This document shows, piece by piece, positions 1 to 8,246 of a stretch of 64,000 nt of DNA; within the stretch, counting starts at the first letter, position 1, and the number at the start of each line of letters is the position of its first letter. Position numbers and translations under genes: made by a program. The notes beneath the pieces are model-generated. The model saw only the letters and a program-made list of their open reading frames with translations, had not been told where the DNA came from and searched no databases. This stretch comes from Gemmatimonas aurantiaca (lineage in GTDB: Bacteria; Gemmatimonadota; Gemmatimonadetes; Gemmatimonadales; Gemmatimonadaceae), in the NCBI RefSeq assembly GCF_037190085.1, contig NZ_JBBCJO010000006.1, positions 1 through 64,000 of the forward strand, in the 5' to 3' direction.

Positions 1-377
1 ATGCGAGAAGCGCCGGACAATTGCCCGGCGCTTCCCTGTGTCGTCCGTGGAGGTTCGTAGCGACATGGTCGCGAGAGCACAATGCGGCCCTCTGAGTCCA
101 CGTCGACACCCGATCGTCAGGGACTGCAGACCCTGACGACGGCGCGTTCCACACTGTGGTGGAATGTTGCAGCGGGTCGATGCACACAACGTCGTTGCAC
201 TACGCCTCCGGATAGACCGCGAGGAACCGGGATCGATCCCCGGTCTGCCGCAGCGCTGTGGAGGCATCGCCCTCACTCTGCATCGCCAACATGCGATGAT
301 CCGGGGAGGCACGCCATCGGACAATCCCTTACACGGACTGCACCGTTTCGACCAGGCGGTTTCGACCGCGGCGCCCG
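1..377. other. Gene-free stretch at window start
   Basis: I see no convincing gene in these 377 bases. Short open frames here lack a family match or a ribosome binding site. The stretch holds a stem-loop near the edge and two 11-base words (AATCCCTTACA at 323-333, GGACTGCACCG at 335-345) that recur on the far side of the neighbouring chemotaxis gene. Confidence 0.6.
7..34. terminator. Stem-loop, possible terminator
   Basis: GAAGCGCCGG at 7-16 pairs perfectly with CCGGCGCTTC at 25-34 around an 8-base loop. No T-run follows on either strand, so this is a terminator candidate for a gene outside the window rather than a clear intrinsic terminator. Confidence 0.45.
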
Positions 378-2387
378 TCAGCTCGCCTGACGCAACGGAC
401 GAAGTTCCGTCATCCGCCGCGCACTGCTTCCGCGCACCGTCTGTCCACCCGACGACAGCTGGAAGCTGCCCACCAGATCATTCAAAGTCAGCGCCTGACC
501 GGCCAGCTCTTCGGACGCACTGGCCGACTCCTCGGCGCTCGCGGCGACCTGCTGCGTGACGGCATTGAGCTGATCGACGGCACGATTGATCTGGTGCACC
601 GCGTCGGCCTGCTGCTCGCTCGTCGTGCTCAGACTGCCCACCAGATCGTTGACCCGATCGACATCCTGATTGATCTCCGCGAGACGCTCGACCACTTCCG
701 CGTTGTAGGCGACGCCCTGGCTGGCAGTCATCACCGACTCTTCGATGAGCGCCGCCGTGGTGCGCGCCGCTTCCGCGCTGCGGATGGCGAGACTGCGCAC
801 CTCTTCGGCCACCACCGCAAACCCCCGACCCGCATCCCCCGCCCGTGCCGCTTCGACGGCGGCGTTGAGCGCCAGCAGGTTGGTCTGGAACGCGATCTCG
901 TCGATCGTTTTCACGATTCTGGCGGTCTGATCGCTGGAATGTTTGATCTGCTCGATGGCCTGGGAGAGACGCTCCATGCTGGCCTGGCCCTGCGTGACAC
1001 GATTGCGGGTCGTTTCCGCCGTGCCACGTGCGGCCCGCGCGGCCGCGGCGGCCTGTGTGGCACCGGCCGCCATCTCCTGCAGACTGCTCGCCACTTCTTC
1101 CAGCGAGGCCGCCTGCTCGGATGATCCCTGCGCCAATCCCTGGCTGCCGGTGGCGATCTGTTCGCCGGCCGACGAGACCTGATGCGCCGCGGCCTGCACC
1201 TGCACCATGGCGTCATCGAGTGTGGACGCCGCCACGTTGATCGAGGTCTTGATCTGCTCGAAATCGCCGGCGTACGTGCCGGTCACACGCGCGCGGAGAT
1301 CCCGGTCGGCGACCCGCGACAACACCTGCGAGGCTTCGTTGATGGGCGACACGACCGCGTCGAGCAGTTCGTTGATGCCGTGCACCAGATCCCGGTACGC
1401 CCCCTGGAACCTGGTCGGTTCCCCACGCTGCGACAGCGTGCCATTGCGCGCGGCGCCGACGAGAGTATCCGTCTCACCGACGATGCGCTGAATCGTGCTC
1501 CGCAGGGCGACGAACGCCAGCCCCAGCGTGTCCTTGTCGCTGCGCGCCCTCACCTCCGCCGACATGTCGCCACTGCTGATCGCCGCGGCGGCTCCGGCCA
1601 GCGCCTGCTGCGCTTCCACCATGCGTTGCATGGACGCGGCGAGTTGCCCGGTCTCGTCCCGGCTCTCGACATGGATCTGCTGCTCTGTATCTCCGACAGC
1701 CAGGTGTTCGGCCACCACACGCAGCCGCGTGAGCGCCCCCACGATCGGTCGCGTGATGCCCGCCGCGGCAATGCCGGCGACCACCAGCGCCAGACCGGCC
1801 AGGATCAGCAGGTTCCGGATCGAGCGGGTAGCCGTGACGGCGCTGGAATCGACCGTGGCCCGCATCAGTTCCAGCTTCGACTTCTGCAGGGAATCGAGTC
1901 CGATCTCGATCGAATCGGCCTGCGCCCGGATGCCACCCAGTCGGGCCCGTCCTTCGTCGATCCTGCCTTCCAGCGCCAGCGCCACGATCGCGTCCTGCTG
2001 CGGACGCAATGTCCGGTATCGCTCCAGCAATCGGGCCGCCTGCGCCTTCTGTTCGTCGCGCACGATCTGCGCCCGATAGGTCTCGAACTCCGCCAGGAAC
2101 GTCGAATCGTAGACACGGATTTCGGCGGCCCGCCGCGCAATCGCCACCGCATCCCCGTCGAGCAGCGCATTCCGGACCGCCCGGGAAATCTGGACCACCT
2201 GCACATTCGCTTCCTTCAGACTCAACACCGGCAACGCATGCCGGCTCTGCATCTCTCCCATCAACCCGTTGATGGACCGTGCCGCATGGACCCCTTCATA
2301 CCCCACCACCGCCAACAGCATCGCAAGAACACCAAAACCGATGGTCAGCTTGCGGCCGATCGGCAGGTTGGAAAACCAGCGCATCAA
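378..2387 (-). CDS. Methyl-accepting chemotaxis protein
   Basis: A 669-residue transmembrane chemoreceptor that should sense a periplasmic ligand and control the CheA kinase. It has a first membrane helix at about residues 14-30, a periplasmic region rich in helix (about 35-188), a second membrane helix at 190-211, and then several HAMP-like segments (about 212-400). The conserved cytoplasmic hairpin tip is at about 497-531 and includes the word EIAFQTNLLALNAAVEAARA. The C-terminus has no CheR-docking pentapeptide. Architecture and tip sequence are very close to those of the second receptor at 4867-6873, so the two are likely paralogues. ATG codons at 2387 and 2384 are both possible starts. 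The ligand cannot be inferred. No che genes lie nearby. Confidence 0.93.
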   Translation of the reverse strand: MMRWFSNLPIGRKLTIGFGVLAMLLAVVGYEGVHAARSINGLMGEMQSRHALPVLSLKEANVQVVQISRAVRNALLDGDAVAIARRAAEIRVYDSTFLAEFETYRAQIVRDEQKAQAARLLERYRTLRPQQDAIVALALEGRIDEGRARLGGIRAQADSIEIGLDSLQKSKLELMRATVDSSAVTATRSIRNLLILAGLALVVAGIAAAGITRPIVGALTRLRVVAEHLAVGDTEQQIHVESRDETGQLAASMQRMVEAQQALAGAAAAISSGDMSAEVRARSDKDTLGLAFVALRSTIQRIVGETDTLVGAARNGTLSQRGEPTRFQGAYRDLVHGINELLDAVVSPINEASQVLSRVADRDLRARVTGTYAGDFEQIKTSINVAASTLDDAMVQVQAAAHQVSSAGEQIATGSQGLAQGSSEQAASLEEVASSLQEMAAGATQAAAAARAARGTAETTRNRVTQGQASMERLSQAIEQIKHSSDQTARIVKTIDEIAFQTNLLALNAAVEAARAGDAGRGFAVVAEEVRSLAIRSAEAARTTAALIEESVMTASQGVAYNAEVVERLAEINQDVDRVNDLVGSLSTTSEQQADAVHQINRAVDQLNAVTQQVAASAEESASASEELAGQALTLNDLVGSFQLSSGGQTVRGSSARRMTELRPLRQAS

Positions 2388-2465
2388 AACACTCCCACGG
2401 ATGTCATACCAGGGCCGCCGGGAGGAAGGACCAGCATCGATCGAACCGGGATCCCGCGACCCCCT

Positions 2466-2518
2466 GCAGGCATCTCTTCGTCGGAGATGCCTGCATTGCC
2501 TGACGAGTATCGGTCAGG
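2466..2518. promoter_or_regulatory. Tandem hairpins in chemoreceptor leader
   Basis: Two adjacent inverted repeats lie upstream of the minus-strand chemoreceptor. GCAGGCATCTC at 2466-2476 pairs with GAGATGCCTGC at 2484-2494 (11 bp, 7-base loop). CCTGAC at 2499-2504 pairs with GTCAGG at 2513-2518. They start about 80 bases above the receptor start, so they could form in its 5' leader. No T-run follows, and no known riboswitch consensus was recognised. Confidence 0.5.
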
Positions 2519-2606
2519 AACGCGGGGACTGCACCGCGAATCCCTTACATTTTGTCACGGAACGGTTGATGGCGGTTGATGGCTGCGGACCTTGATGGCT
2601 GCGAGT

Positions 2607-2646
2607 GATCACATTCGATCACATTCGATCACATTCGATCACATCC
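2607..2646. repeat. 10-bp tandem repeat, four copies
   Basis: The unit GATCACATTC is repeated at 2607-2616, 2617-2626 and 2627-2636, with a fourth copy GATCACATCC at 2637-2646. It sits between the 3' end of the SRPBCC gene and the 5' side of the chemoreceptor. The period equals about one helical turn. Confidence 0.9.
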
Positions 2647-2676
2647 GACTCACATCTCACGATCGATTCCGCGCGA

Positions 2677-3228
2677 CTACGGTGTGGTTGCGCCGGTCGC
2701 GGAGCTTTCGGAAACGGCCTTGAGCTGCTGCAACCCACGCTCGAAATCCGGACCGATCATCCGGTCCATGCTCGTGAACACCAACATCAGTTTGGTCAGC
2801 AGCGTGGCCTCGCCTTCCATGAGCCAGCGCACACGTGTGCCGCCGTTCGCCGGCGTCAAGGTGAAGGTCGTGATATTGTGTCCTTCGATGGGCTCGAGGA
2901 AGTCGAGTTTGATGTCCACCGACGTGCCCGGTGTGGAAGAGATGATCTCCATGCGCCCCGCCCCCACCGTCGAATTGCCCTTCCACTCGTAGACCGCGCC
3001 GGGCCCCGAGGCCGCTCCCGAGTAGGTCACCGTCATCGTCGTGTCCAGACGTGCCCAGGGTGACCAGGCCTCCCATGCGTGGAAGTCGTTGATCTGCGCG
3101 TGCACACGTTCGGGTGCGGCTGCAATATCGATGCTGCGTTCCACGGCGAAGGTGTCGGGCTTCGTGCTGGCGTAACCGACGAGAATCACCACCAACAACA
3201 GGACCACGAGCAGCAGTTTGCGAAGCAT
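2677..3228 (-). CDS. SRPBCC family protein, membrane-anchored
   Basis: A protein of 183 residues when read from the ATG at 3228, which has GGAG seven bases upstream; the longer open frame to 3312 has no such site. It opens with one hydrophobic segment (about residues 5-20, LLLVVLLLVVILVGYA), followed by a polyketide cyclase/START-like SRPBCC fold running to the end. Recognisable features are the early 'DIAAAPERVHAQINDFHAWEAWSPW' type stretch, here residues about 35-60, and the closing long helix (about 150-175). SRPBCC proteins bind hydrophobic ligands in a deep cavity. The ligand is unknown. It is divergent from the porin gene at 3394. Confidence 0.75.
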   Translation of the reverse strand: MLRKLLLVVLLLVVILVGYASTKPDTFAVERSIDIAAAPERVHAQINDFHAWEAWSPWARLDTTMTVTYSGAASGPGAVYEWKGNSTVGAGRMEIISSTPGTSVDIKLDFLEPIEGHNITTFTLTPANGGTRVRWLMEGEATLLTKLMLVFTSMDRMIGPDFERGLQQLKAVSESSATGATTP

Positions 3229-3393
3229 GCCTACTCCGGAAGGGGATCGTGGTGGACGCTCGCGCTCTCGAACTGAGAACACGGAATCACTTCGAGGTCC
3301 CAAACTTAGCACTCAACCTTTCTTCGCGGATCCCGATACTGAACCATGAGGACACCACACCCAGTGTCCGATCCAAGCACTCTGCCCTGAACC

Positions 3394-4833
3394 ATGTCGA
3401 CTCGTTTCGCCCTGGTCCGGTGGTCGTGCGCTCTGTTGTTCGTCGTGGCAGTGCCGGCGCTGGCACAGTCTTCCCAAGCGCCGGCAGCAGTGTCCGCCCG
3501 ATCGATCGAGACCCCCGTCCCACCCGTGCAAGCGCCGGCGGTACCCCCGCATGCCGCCCGTTGGGACGAACGCCTCAAGAATATTCCGGTGGCCGGACGG
3601 CTTCCGGTTCGCCTCTCCGTTGCCGGACAGGCACGCTGGCGTGAGGAGTTCTTCCGCGCCTTCAACGTCGGTCCGCTCGACGACGACAACGGACAGTCTC
3701 GCCTGATGCTCAGCGCCGATCTCGTGGCCGGCAACGTCAGGCGCTGGTATGGCCGCGTCTTTGCCGAAGGACGTGATGCGCAGAGCTACGGCCGCTCCCT
3801 GCCAGGTGGCGCGCGTCCTTCCGATGCCGATCGGCACGACATCCAGAACCTCTACGTCGACGCCGGATTCGGAAAGTCCTTCGTGCGGGTCGGTCGTCAG
3901 GAGATCGCACTCAACCGCGAACGTCTGATCGGCGTGCCCGACTGGTCGAACACACGCCGCGGTTCGCAGGGCGCGCGCCTGCAACTCGTCCATGGCGCAC
4001 TCGCATTCGAAGCCGTCGACGTGCGTCCCGTGATCGTGCGGCAGACCGACGCGAACCGTCCGGATCGCACCGCGCGGCTGCAGACCCTGTCGATCGGCAG
4101 TGCCTCCGGTGCACGCCCGGCCGCGCGTGGTCTTCCCGCGGTCTGGCAGGCCTACCGGTATGAACAGCGCATCCGCACTGCCCCGTCGGCGCCGCTCACG
4201 CGCCGTATCACGAGTGGCGGCCGCCTGCAGTGGCAGTGGGGAGCCGGCGCCGATGCTGCCCATGGACGCACCGTCGAATTCGAAGGCGCGCGGCAGAGTG
4301 GACGTGTCGGCACCGATGTCGTCGATGGTTGGTTCTGGATCACGGAGGGACAATGGCAATGGAAACGTTTCCGGGGCAAGCCGGCCCTGGCGCTCGGCGT
4401 CGAAGAAGCCAGTGGAGAACGCCCCGGCACACCGGATCGGATCGAAGCGTTTTCCGTGCTGTACCCGGCCGCGCATGCACATGGCGGCTACGCCGATGTC
4501 ATCGGTCGTCCCAATGTCCGGGAGCTGCATGCAATCATCACCTGGGATCCGGTCGCTCCGGTGAACCTCCGCGGGGCCGCCTACCGGTTCGACCGGCTGC
4601 GCCTCGACGACGGAGTCTACACCAAGCAGAACACGGTCTTCCGTGCGGCGGGAGGTTCACGGACCCGCCATGCGGCCGATGAGGTCGATCTCACCGGCAC
4701 GTGGAAGGCCACCAATCACTGGCGCCTCATTTTTGGGGGCGCCCTCGTGATGCCGGGCGGATTCCTGCGGGAAACGTCCGGTGGTGCACGCACGGAGCGG
4801 TGGGGCTTCGTGGGCACGACGTTTTCATTCTGA
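3394..4833 (+). CDS. Alginate export-family outer-membrane porin
   Basis: A 479-residue exported protein. A signal peptide (about residues 1-25, ending VPALAQ) is followed by a proline-rich linker and a beta-rich body with alternating aromatic residues, ending in the phenylalanine-terminated strand FVGTTFSF expected of an outer-membrane barrel. The segment around residues 163-195, with GRQEIALNRERLIG followed by DWSNTRRG, matches the alginate-export family (Alginate_exp). Family members form anion-selective barrels for polymers or small acids; the substrate here is not known and no alginate synthesis genes are nearby. The stop codon lies 33 bases before the next start, so it may be co-transcribed with the chemoreceptor that follows. 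Confidence 0.78.
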   Translation: MSTRFALVRWSCALLFVVAVPALAQSSQAPAAVSARSIETPVPPVQAPAVPPHAARWDERLKNIPVAGRLPVRLSVAGQARWREEFFRAFNVGPLDDDNGQSRLMLSADLVAGNVRRWYGRVFAEGRDAQSYGRSLPGGARPSDADRHDIQNLYVDAGFGKSFVRVGRQEIALNRERLIGVPDWSNTRRGSQGARLQLVHGALAFEAVDVRPVIVRQTDANRPDRTARLQTLSIGSASGARPAARGLPAVWQAYRYEQRIRTAPSAPLTRRITSGGRLQWQWGAGADAAHGRTVEFEGARQSGRVGTDVVDGWFWITEGQWQWKRFRGKPALALGVEEASGERPGTPDRIEAFSVLYPAAHAHGGYADVIGRPNVRELHAIITWDPVAPVNLRGAAYRFDRLRLDDGVYTKQNTVFRAAGGSRTRHAADEVDLTGTWKATNHWRLIFGGALVMPGGFLRETSGGARTERWGFVGTTFSF

Positions 4834-4866
4834 GTGCATTCCGCTCGTCTTCACATAGAGATCCTC

Positions 4867-6873
4867 ATGCGTCGCTGGACCGTTCGTACCCGATTGATCG
4901 TCGGCTTCGGATTGTTGTTGATGTTGCTGGGCGTGGTGGGCACGATCGCCACGATACGGGTGCAGGCGCTTCGCCGCACCGTCGATATCGCCACCCGGGA
5001 AGTGGCCATCAAGGGGCTCGCCGCCAATGCCCTCATCGATGCCGTGAATGAAGCGGCGCGCTTCAAGCTGGCCCTGTTCGCGGCCACGTCGCCGGCGCTC
5101 GTGGAGCAATCCAGCGCCGGCGTCGCGAGTTCGCGGGAGCGCATCAACCGTGCCTATGTGGTGCTGGATTCGATCGCCACCGATTCACTGCGCGGCGACA
5201 CCACCATGGTGCGCCAGCTCGTACGGATCAAGACGCTGCGCGCCGTTCACGCCGCGGCGTTCGATTCCGCCGCGGCGATTCGCAAGGCGGGCAACACCGA
5301 ACACGCCGAGCAGTTGCTGACATCGTCCGTGCTCCCGTCGCTGCGATCGTACATCGAAGGGATCGATTCGCTGATCGCCACGCAGAACCAGGCGCTCGCC
5401 ATCGAAGGTCGGACCGCGGAAACGCAGGCCGTGCGTGGCATCTGGCTCATCCTCGGACTCTGTCTCACGGCACTCGTCCTGGGTCTGGTGGTCGCACGTC
5501 GGATCTATCTCAGCATCACCCATCCTCTCGCACAGCTCACCGGCGTGGCCAATCAGCTCGCCGAGGGCGACTGCGCCGTGACGTTCGACGATCAGACGTC
5601 GCGGGACGAGGTGGCCGATCTCGCACGCGCCATGCAGCGCATGGCCCTGGCCGACGCGGATCTCGCGGAGGTGGCGCATCGTCTGGCGGCGGGTGATGTC
5701 TCGGTCACCGTCACGGTGCGGGGTGAGCGCGATGTGCTCGGCACGGCGATGTCCCGTCTCAAGGAGACGCTGGTGGCGCTCGAGGTCGAGACCCGCGGTC
5801 TGACGACGGCCGCCATCGAGGGCCGGCTGGGTGACCGTGCCCGCATCGCGTCGTTCCACGGCGCGTTCCGGGATCTGATCGGAGGACTCAATGCCATCCT
5901 CGACAACCTGCTGGCACCGGTGAACGAGGCACGTGCCATCCTCGAACGCCTCGCGGCGCGTGATCTGTCGGCGCGCATGAGCACCGACTGGCATGGCGAT
6001 CACGCCGTCCTCGCCCGTGCGCTCAACACGGCCGCCGAAGCCCTCGACCGCACCCTCTCCGAAGTCGCGGCGTCTGCCGACCAGGTGCATGGCGCGGCCC
6101 AGCAGATCGCCGATGGCAGCCAGGGACTGGCACGCGGTGCCTCGGAACAGGCGGCCTCGCTCGAAGAAGTGGCGTCCGGACTGCAGGAAGTGGGTTCGAT
6201 GACGCACCGCAATGCGGAACATGCCGCCGAGGCGCGCGAACTGAGCACGCAGGCGCAGCAGAGTTCCGGACGGGGCGTCGCGGAGATGCGGCGTCTCTCC
6301 GATGCGATCCTGCGCATCAAGCAGTCGAGCGACAGCACGGCGCGTATCGTGCGGACGATCGACGAGATCGCGTTCCAGACCAACCTGCTGGCACTCAACG
6401 CCGCCGTGGAAGCGGCGCGTGCCGGGGACGCCGGCCGGGGCTTCGCCGTGGTGGCCGAGGAAGTGCGCAGTCTCGCCCTTCGCAGTGCCGAAGCGGCGCG
6501 GCAGACGGCCACCCTCATCGAACAGGCCGTGATCACCGCCAACGAAGGGGTCGATCTCAACGCCGCCGTACTCGAACAGTTGACGGACATCGATCAACGG
6601 GTGAGCCGCATGGGGGTCGTCATGGCCGACGTGGCCTCCGCCAGTCAGCAGCAGCGCGACGGGATCGGTGCGATCGGGCGTGCGGTCGAGCTCATGAACG
6701 GGGTCACGCAGCAGGTGGCTGCCAACGCCGAGGAATCGGCGAGTGCCGCCGAGGAACTCGCGGGACAGGCGACGACGATGAACGGCCTCGTCAACGAGTT
6801 CACGCTGACGGGAGCGGTGGGATCCCGCAAGCAGGCGCTGCGGATCACGGCAGGACTGCGACGCAGCGCTTGA
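4867..6873 (+). CDS. Methyl-accepting chemotaxis protein
   Basis: A second chemoreceptor of 668 residues from the ATG at 4867. An in-frame GTG at 4834 is possible, but the ATG aligns with the start of the paralogue at 378-2387. It has membrane helices at about residues 8-30 and 193-215, a helical periplasmic domain between them, repeated HAMP-like segments, and the diagnostic cytoplasmic hairpin (word EIAFQTNLLALNAAVEAARA at 6364-6423). The hairpin tip is nearly identical to that of the paralogue while the sensor regions differ, which suggests duplication followed by change of ligand. It follows the porin gene at short distance; coupling of porin-delivered substrate and taxis is an inference. 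Confidence 0.93.
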   Translation: MRRWTVRTRLIVGFGLLLMLLGVVGTIATIRVQALRRTVDIATREVAIKGLAANALIDAVNEAARFKLALFAATSPALVEQSSAGVASSRERINRAYVVLDSIATDSLRGDTTMVRQLVRIKTLRAVHAAAFDSAAAIRKAGNTEHAEQLLTSSVLPSLRSYIEGIDSLIATQNQALAIEGRTAETQAVRGIWLILGLCLTALVLGLVVARRIYLSITHPLAQLTGVANQLAEGDCAVTFDDQTSRDEVADLARAMQRMALADADLAEVAHRLAAGDVSVTVTVRGERDVLGTAMSRLKETLVALEVETRGLTTAAIEGRLGDRARIASFHGAFRDLIGGLNAILDNLLAPVNEARAILERLAARDLSARMSTDWHGDHAVLARALNTAAEALDRTLSEVAASADQVHGAAQQIADGSQGLARGASEQAASLEEVASGLQEVGSMTHRNAEHAAEARELSTQAQQSSGRGVAEMRRLSDAILRIKQSSDSTARIVRTIDEIAFQTNLLALNAAVEAARAGDAGRGFAVVAEEVRSLALRSAEAARQTATLIEQAVITANEGVDLNAAVLEQLTDIDQRVSRMGVVMADVASASQQQRDGIGAIGRAVELMNGVTQQVAANAEESASAAEELAGQATTMNGLVNEFTLTGAVGSRKQALRITAGLRRSA

Positions 6874-6882
6874 GCTCTGGGT

Positions 6883-6910
6883 CTCTGATCTCAGATCCCA
6901 GAGATCAGAG
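6883..6910. terminator. Stem-loop after chemoreceptor
   Basis: CTCTGATCTC at 6883-6892 pairs with GAGATCAGAG at 6901-6910 across an 8-base loop, nine bases after the chemoreceptor stop codon. There is no T-run, so this is a weak terminator candidate embedded in low-complexity repeats. Confidence 0.45.
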
Positions 6911-7173
6911 ATCAGCAGGTCAGAACTGAGACGGCGATCGAACGATGAGAGATCAGACAACAACGAGATCAGAGATCTGAGCACTGACGTCGTCTGGCTC
7001 TCGTGCGCGCCACGGGCCTCGCTGGCCGGGTGCCCGCAGGCGTGTGTGTACCACACCGTTGTTCAATCCTCACACCTCATCCGTCCGGCACGCATCATCG
7101 CCTGCCCACGTACGGAAATATCCTGCAGGTATCCAGCCGTTCATCCTGCGGGTATCGCGCCCGCAGGGCGCCC

Positions 7174-7209
7174 CTGGCGGCCAGTGAATCACCCGATACT
7201 GGCCGCCAG
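7174..7209 (-). terminator. Stem-loop terminator candidate for hydrolase gene
   Basis: A perfect 12-bp stem (CTGGCGGCCAGT at 7174-7185 with ACTGGCCGCCAG at 7198-7209, 12-base loop) begins 26 bases beyond the stop of the minus-strand hydrolase. No T-run follows. Confidence 0.5.
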
Positions 7210-7235
7210 CCGCGCCGTGATCCGGCAAACGCCGC

Positions 7236-8213
7236 TCACTCGAGCAACGCGCGCAGGTATTCCGGCATGCCGTGATACTGGTCGGTATGGTCCGGCGCGC
7301 TGTTGCCGGCGAACCCCCGCACCACGAACCGACCCGCGCGCACTTCGCTGAGCTGCTGCACGCCCCGCGGCCCCCATCGCAAAACGGCCTTTCGCTGCAA
7401 GCCCAGCGTCTGCAGCAACCAATCGGCTGTTTCCGTGGTGCTCGCGAACGTGCCCGGAAAGATCTCGGTGTGTGTCACGAGGAACCGCTTGTCACCACGC
7501 ATGGCCAGGCGGGCGAATTCGGCAAAGGCCGTCAGATTCGTGCTGTCGAAACCTCCTCCCACGGCGAGTGCCTGACCTTCCGGGACATACGAAGTGTGCA
7601 TGCCGTCCAGCAGGAGAACCGCATGCACGCGCGCCAGATGACGGGGCTCGCGCAGGATGCGCCGGATGGCCCCGTGTCCGGCGGAAAAACCGGAAAGAGT
7701 GATGCGGGCGGCATGCATCGGCCGGCCCAGCACCTGCGACACTTCCCGATCGATGCCGGCGAGCAGCGAGTCGAACACGGTCACATCCACGAAGGAACGA
7801 TCGTAGATCCCGGAACCGGCACCCAGATTGAGCACCGCTGACACCGTGCCATCCCCCAGCGATGCGACAGCCTGGTCGGCCAGCCAGGAGGCGCCGTGAA
7901 AGTGAATCACCAGCGGGTAGGTCTCGCGTGATTTCGTGCGCGGGCTCACCCACACCTCGACCGGCCGTCCCCCAGGACCCGGGAAGGTCCGGCGGTGCCC
8001 CCCGAGTTCTCTGGGCGCCAGACGCGCATGGAGTCGCGTGGACTCCACCATGGGAGAAGGATTCTGAGCCGCCGGTGGCACCGATGACGGCGCGCTCTGC
8101 GCTTCGACCGCCGAGCCGAGCAGGAGCAACGGAAACAGGAGGAGAATCAGCACCATGACGGGAGCATGCCGGAAACCTGACGGAAAACGCTGGCGGTCCA
8201 CGGAGATGTGCAT
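7236..8213 (-). CDS. Secreted alpha/beta-hydrolase-like protein
   Basis: A 325-residue protein from ATG 8213 (AAGGAAG lies upstream); ATG 8156 would give 306 residues with the signal sequence at the very start. A hydrophobic export segment (MVLILLLFPLLLLGSAVEAQS) is followed by an alpha/beta-hydrolase core: the oxyanion-type motif VIHFHGASW, then a nucleophile-elbow-like LSGFSAGHGA, and an Asp in LLLDGMH. A His near the end (APDHTDQYH) could complete a catalytic triad. The closest general description is a PHB-depolymerase/esterase-like hydrolase of unknown substrate. Its 5' end overlaps the start region of the divergent gene at 8247, so their promoters must lie within each other's coding sequence. 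Confidence 0.65.
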   Translation of the reverse strand: MHISVDRQRFPSGFRHAPVMVLILLLFPLLLLGSAVEAQSAPSSVPPAAQNPSPMVESTRLHARLAPRELGGHRRTFPGPGGRPVEVWVSPRTKSRETYPLVIHFHGASWLADQAVASLGDGTVSAVLNLGAGSGIYDRSFVDVTVFDSLLAGIDREVSQVLGRPMHAARITLSGFSAGHGAIRRILREPRHLARVHAVLLLDGMHTSYVPEGQALAVGGGFDSTNLTAFAEFARLAMRGDKRFLVTHTEIFPGTFASTTETADWLLQTLGLQRKAVLRWGPRGVQQLSEVRAGRFVVRGFAGNSAPDHTDQYHGMPEYLRALLE

Positions 8214-8246
8214 ACGTTGAAGACTTCCTTCGTCGTGGGCAATGCC

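Larger units (their letters stand above)
6874..7235. other. Intergenic repeat-rich region
   Basis: No gene is supported here. The first 110 bases are built of overlapping AGATCAGAGATC-like words on both strands (about 6880-6985). The second half carries two clean stem-loops: CCTGCGGG at 7145-7152 with CCCGCAGG at 7160-7167, and a 12-bp stem listed separately. Confidence 0.6.

Noticed and set aside
214..250. Stem and 7-base loop resembling a tRNA T-arm (CCGGG, ATCGATC, CCCGG)
   Set aside because: The loop lacks the TTC-type sequence, and no acceptor, D or anticodon arms can be built around it.
2388..2560. Possible c-di-GMP or other riboswitch before the chemoreceptor
   Set aside because: The hairpins lack the conserved bases of known riboswitch classes, so I report only the stems.
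1182..2579. 465-codon plus-strand open frame
   Set aside because: It mirrors the chemoreceptor on the other strand; the minus-strand reading has the diagnostic hairpin sequence.
2607..2646. CRISPR-like array
   Set aside because: The unit is 10 bp with no spacers, so it is a simple tandem repeat.
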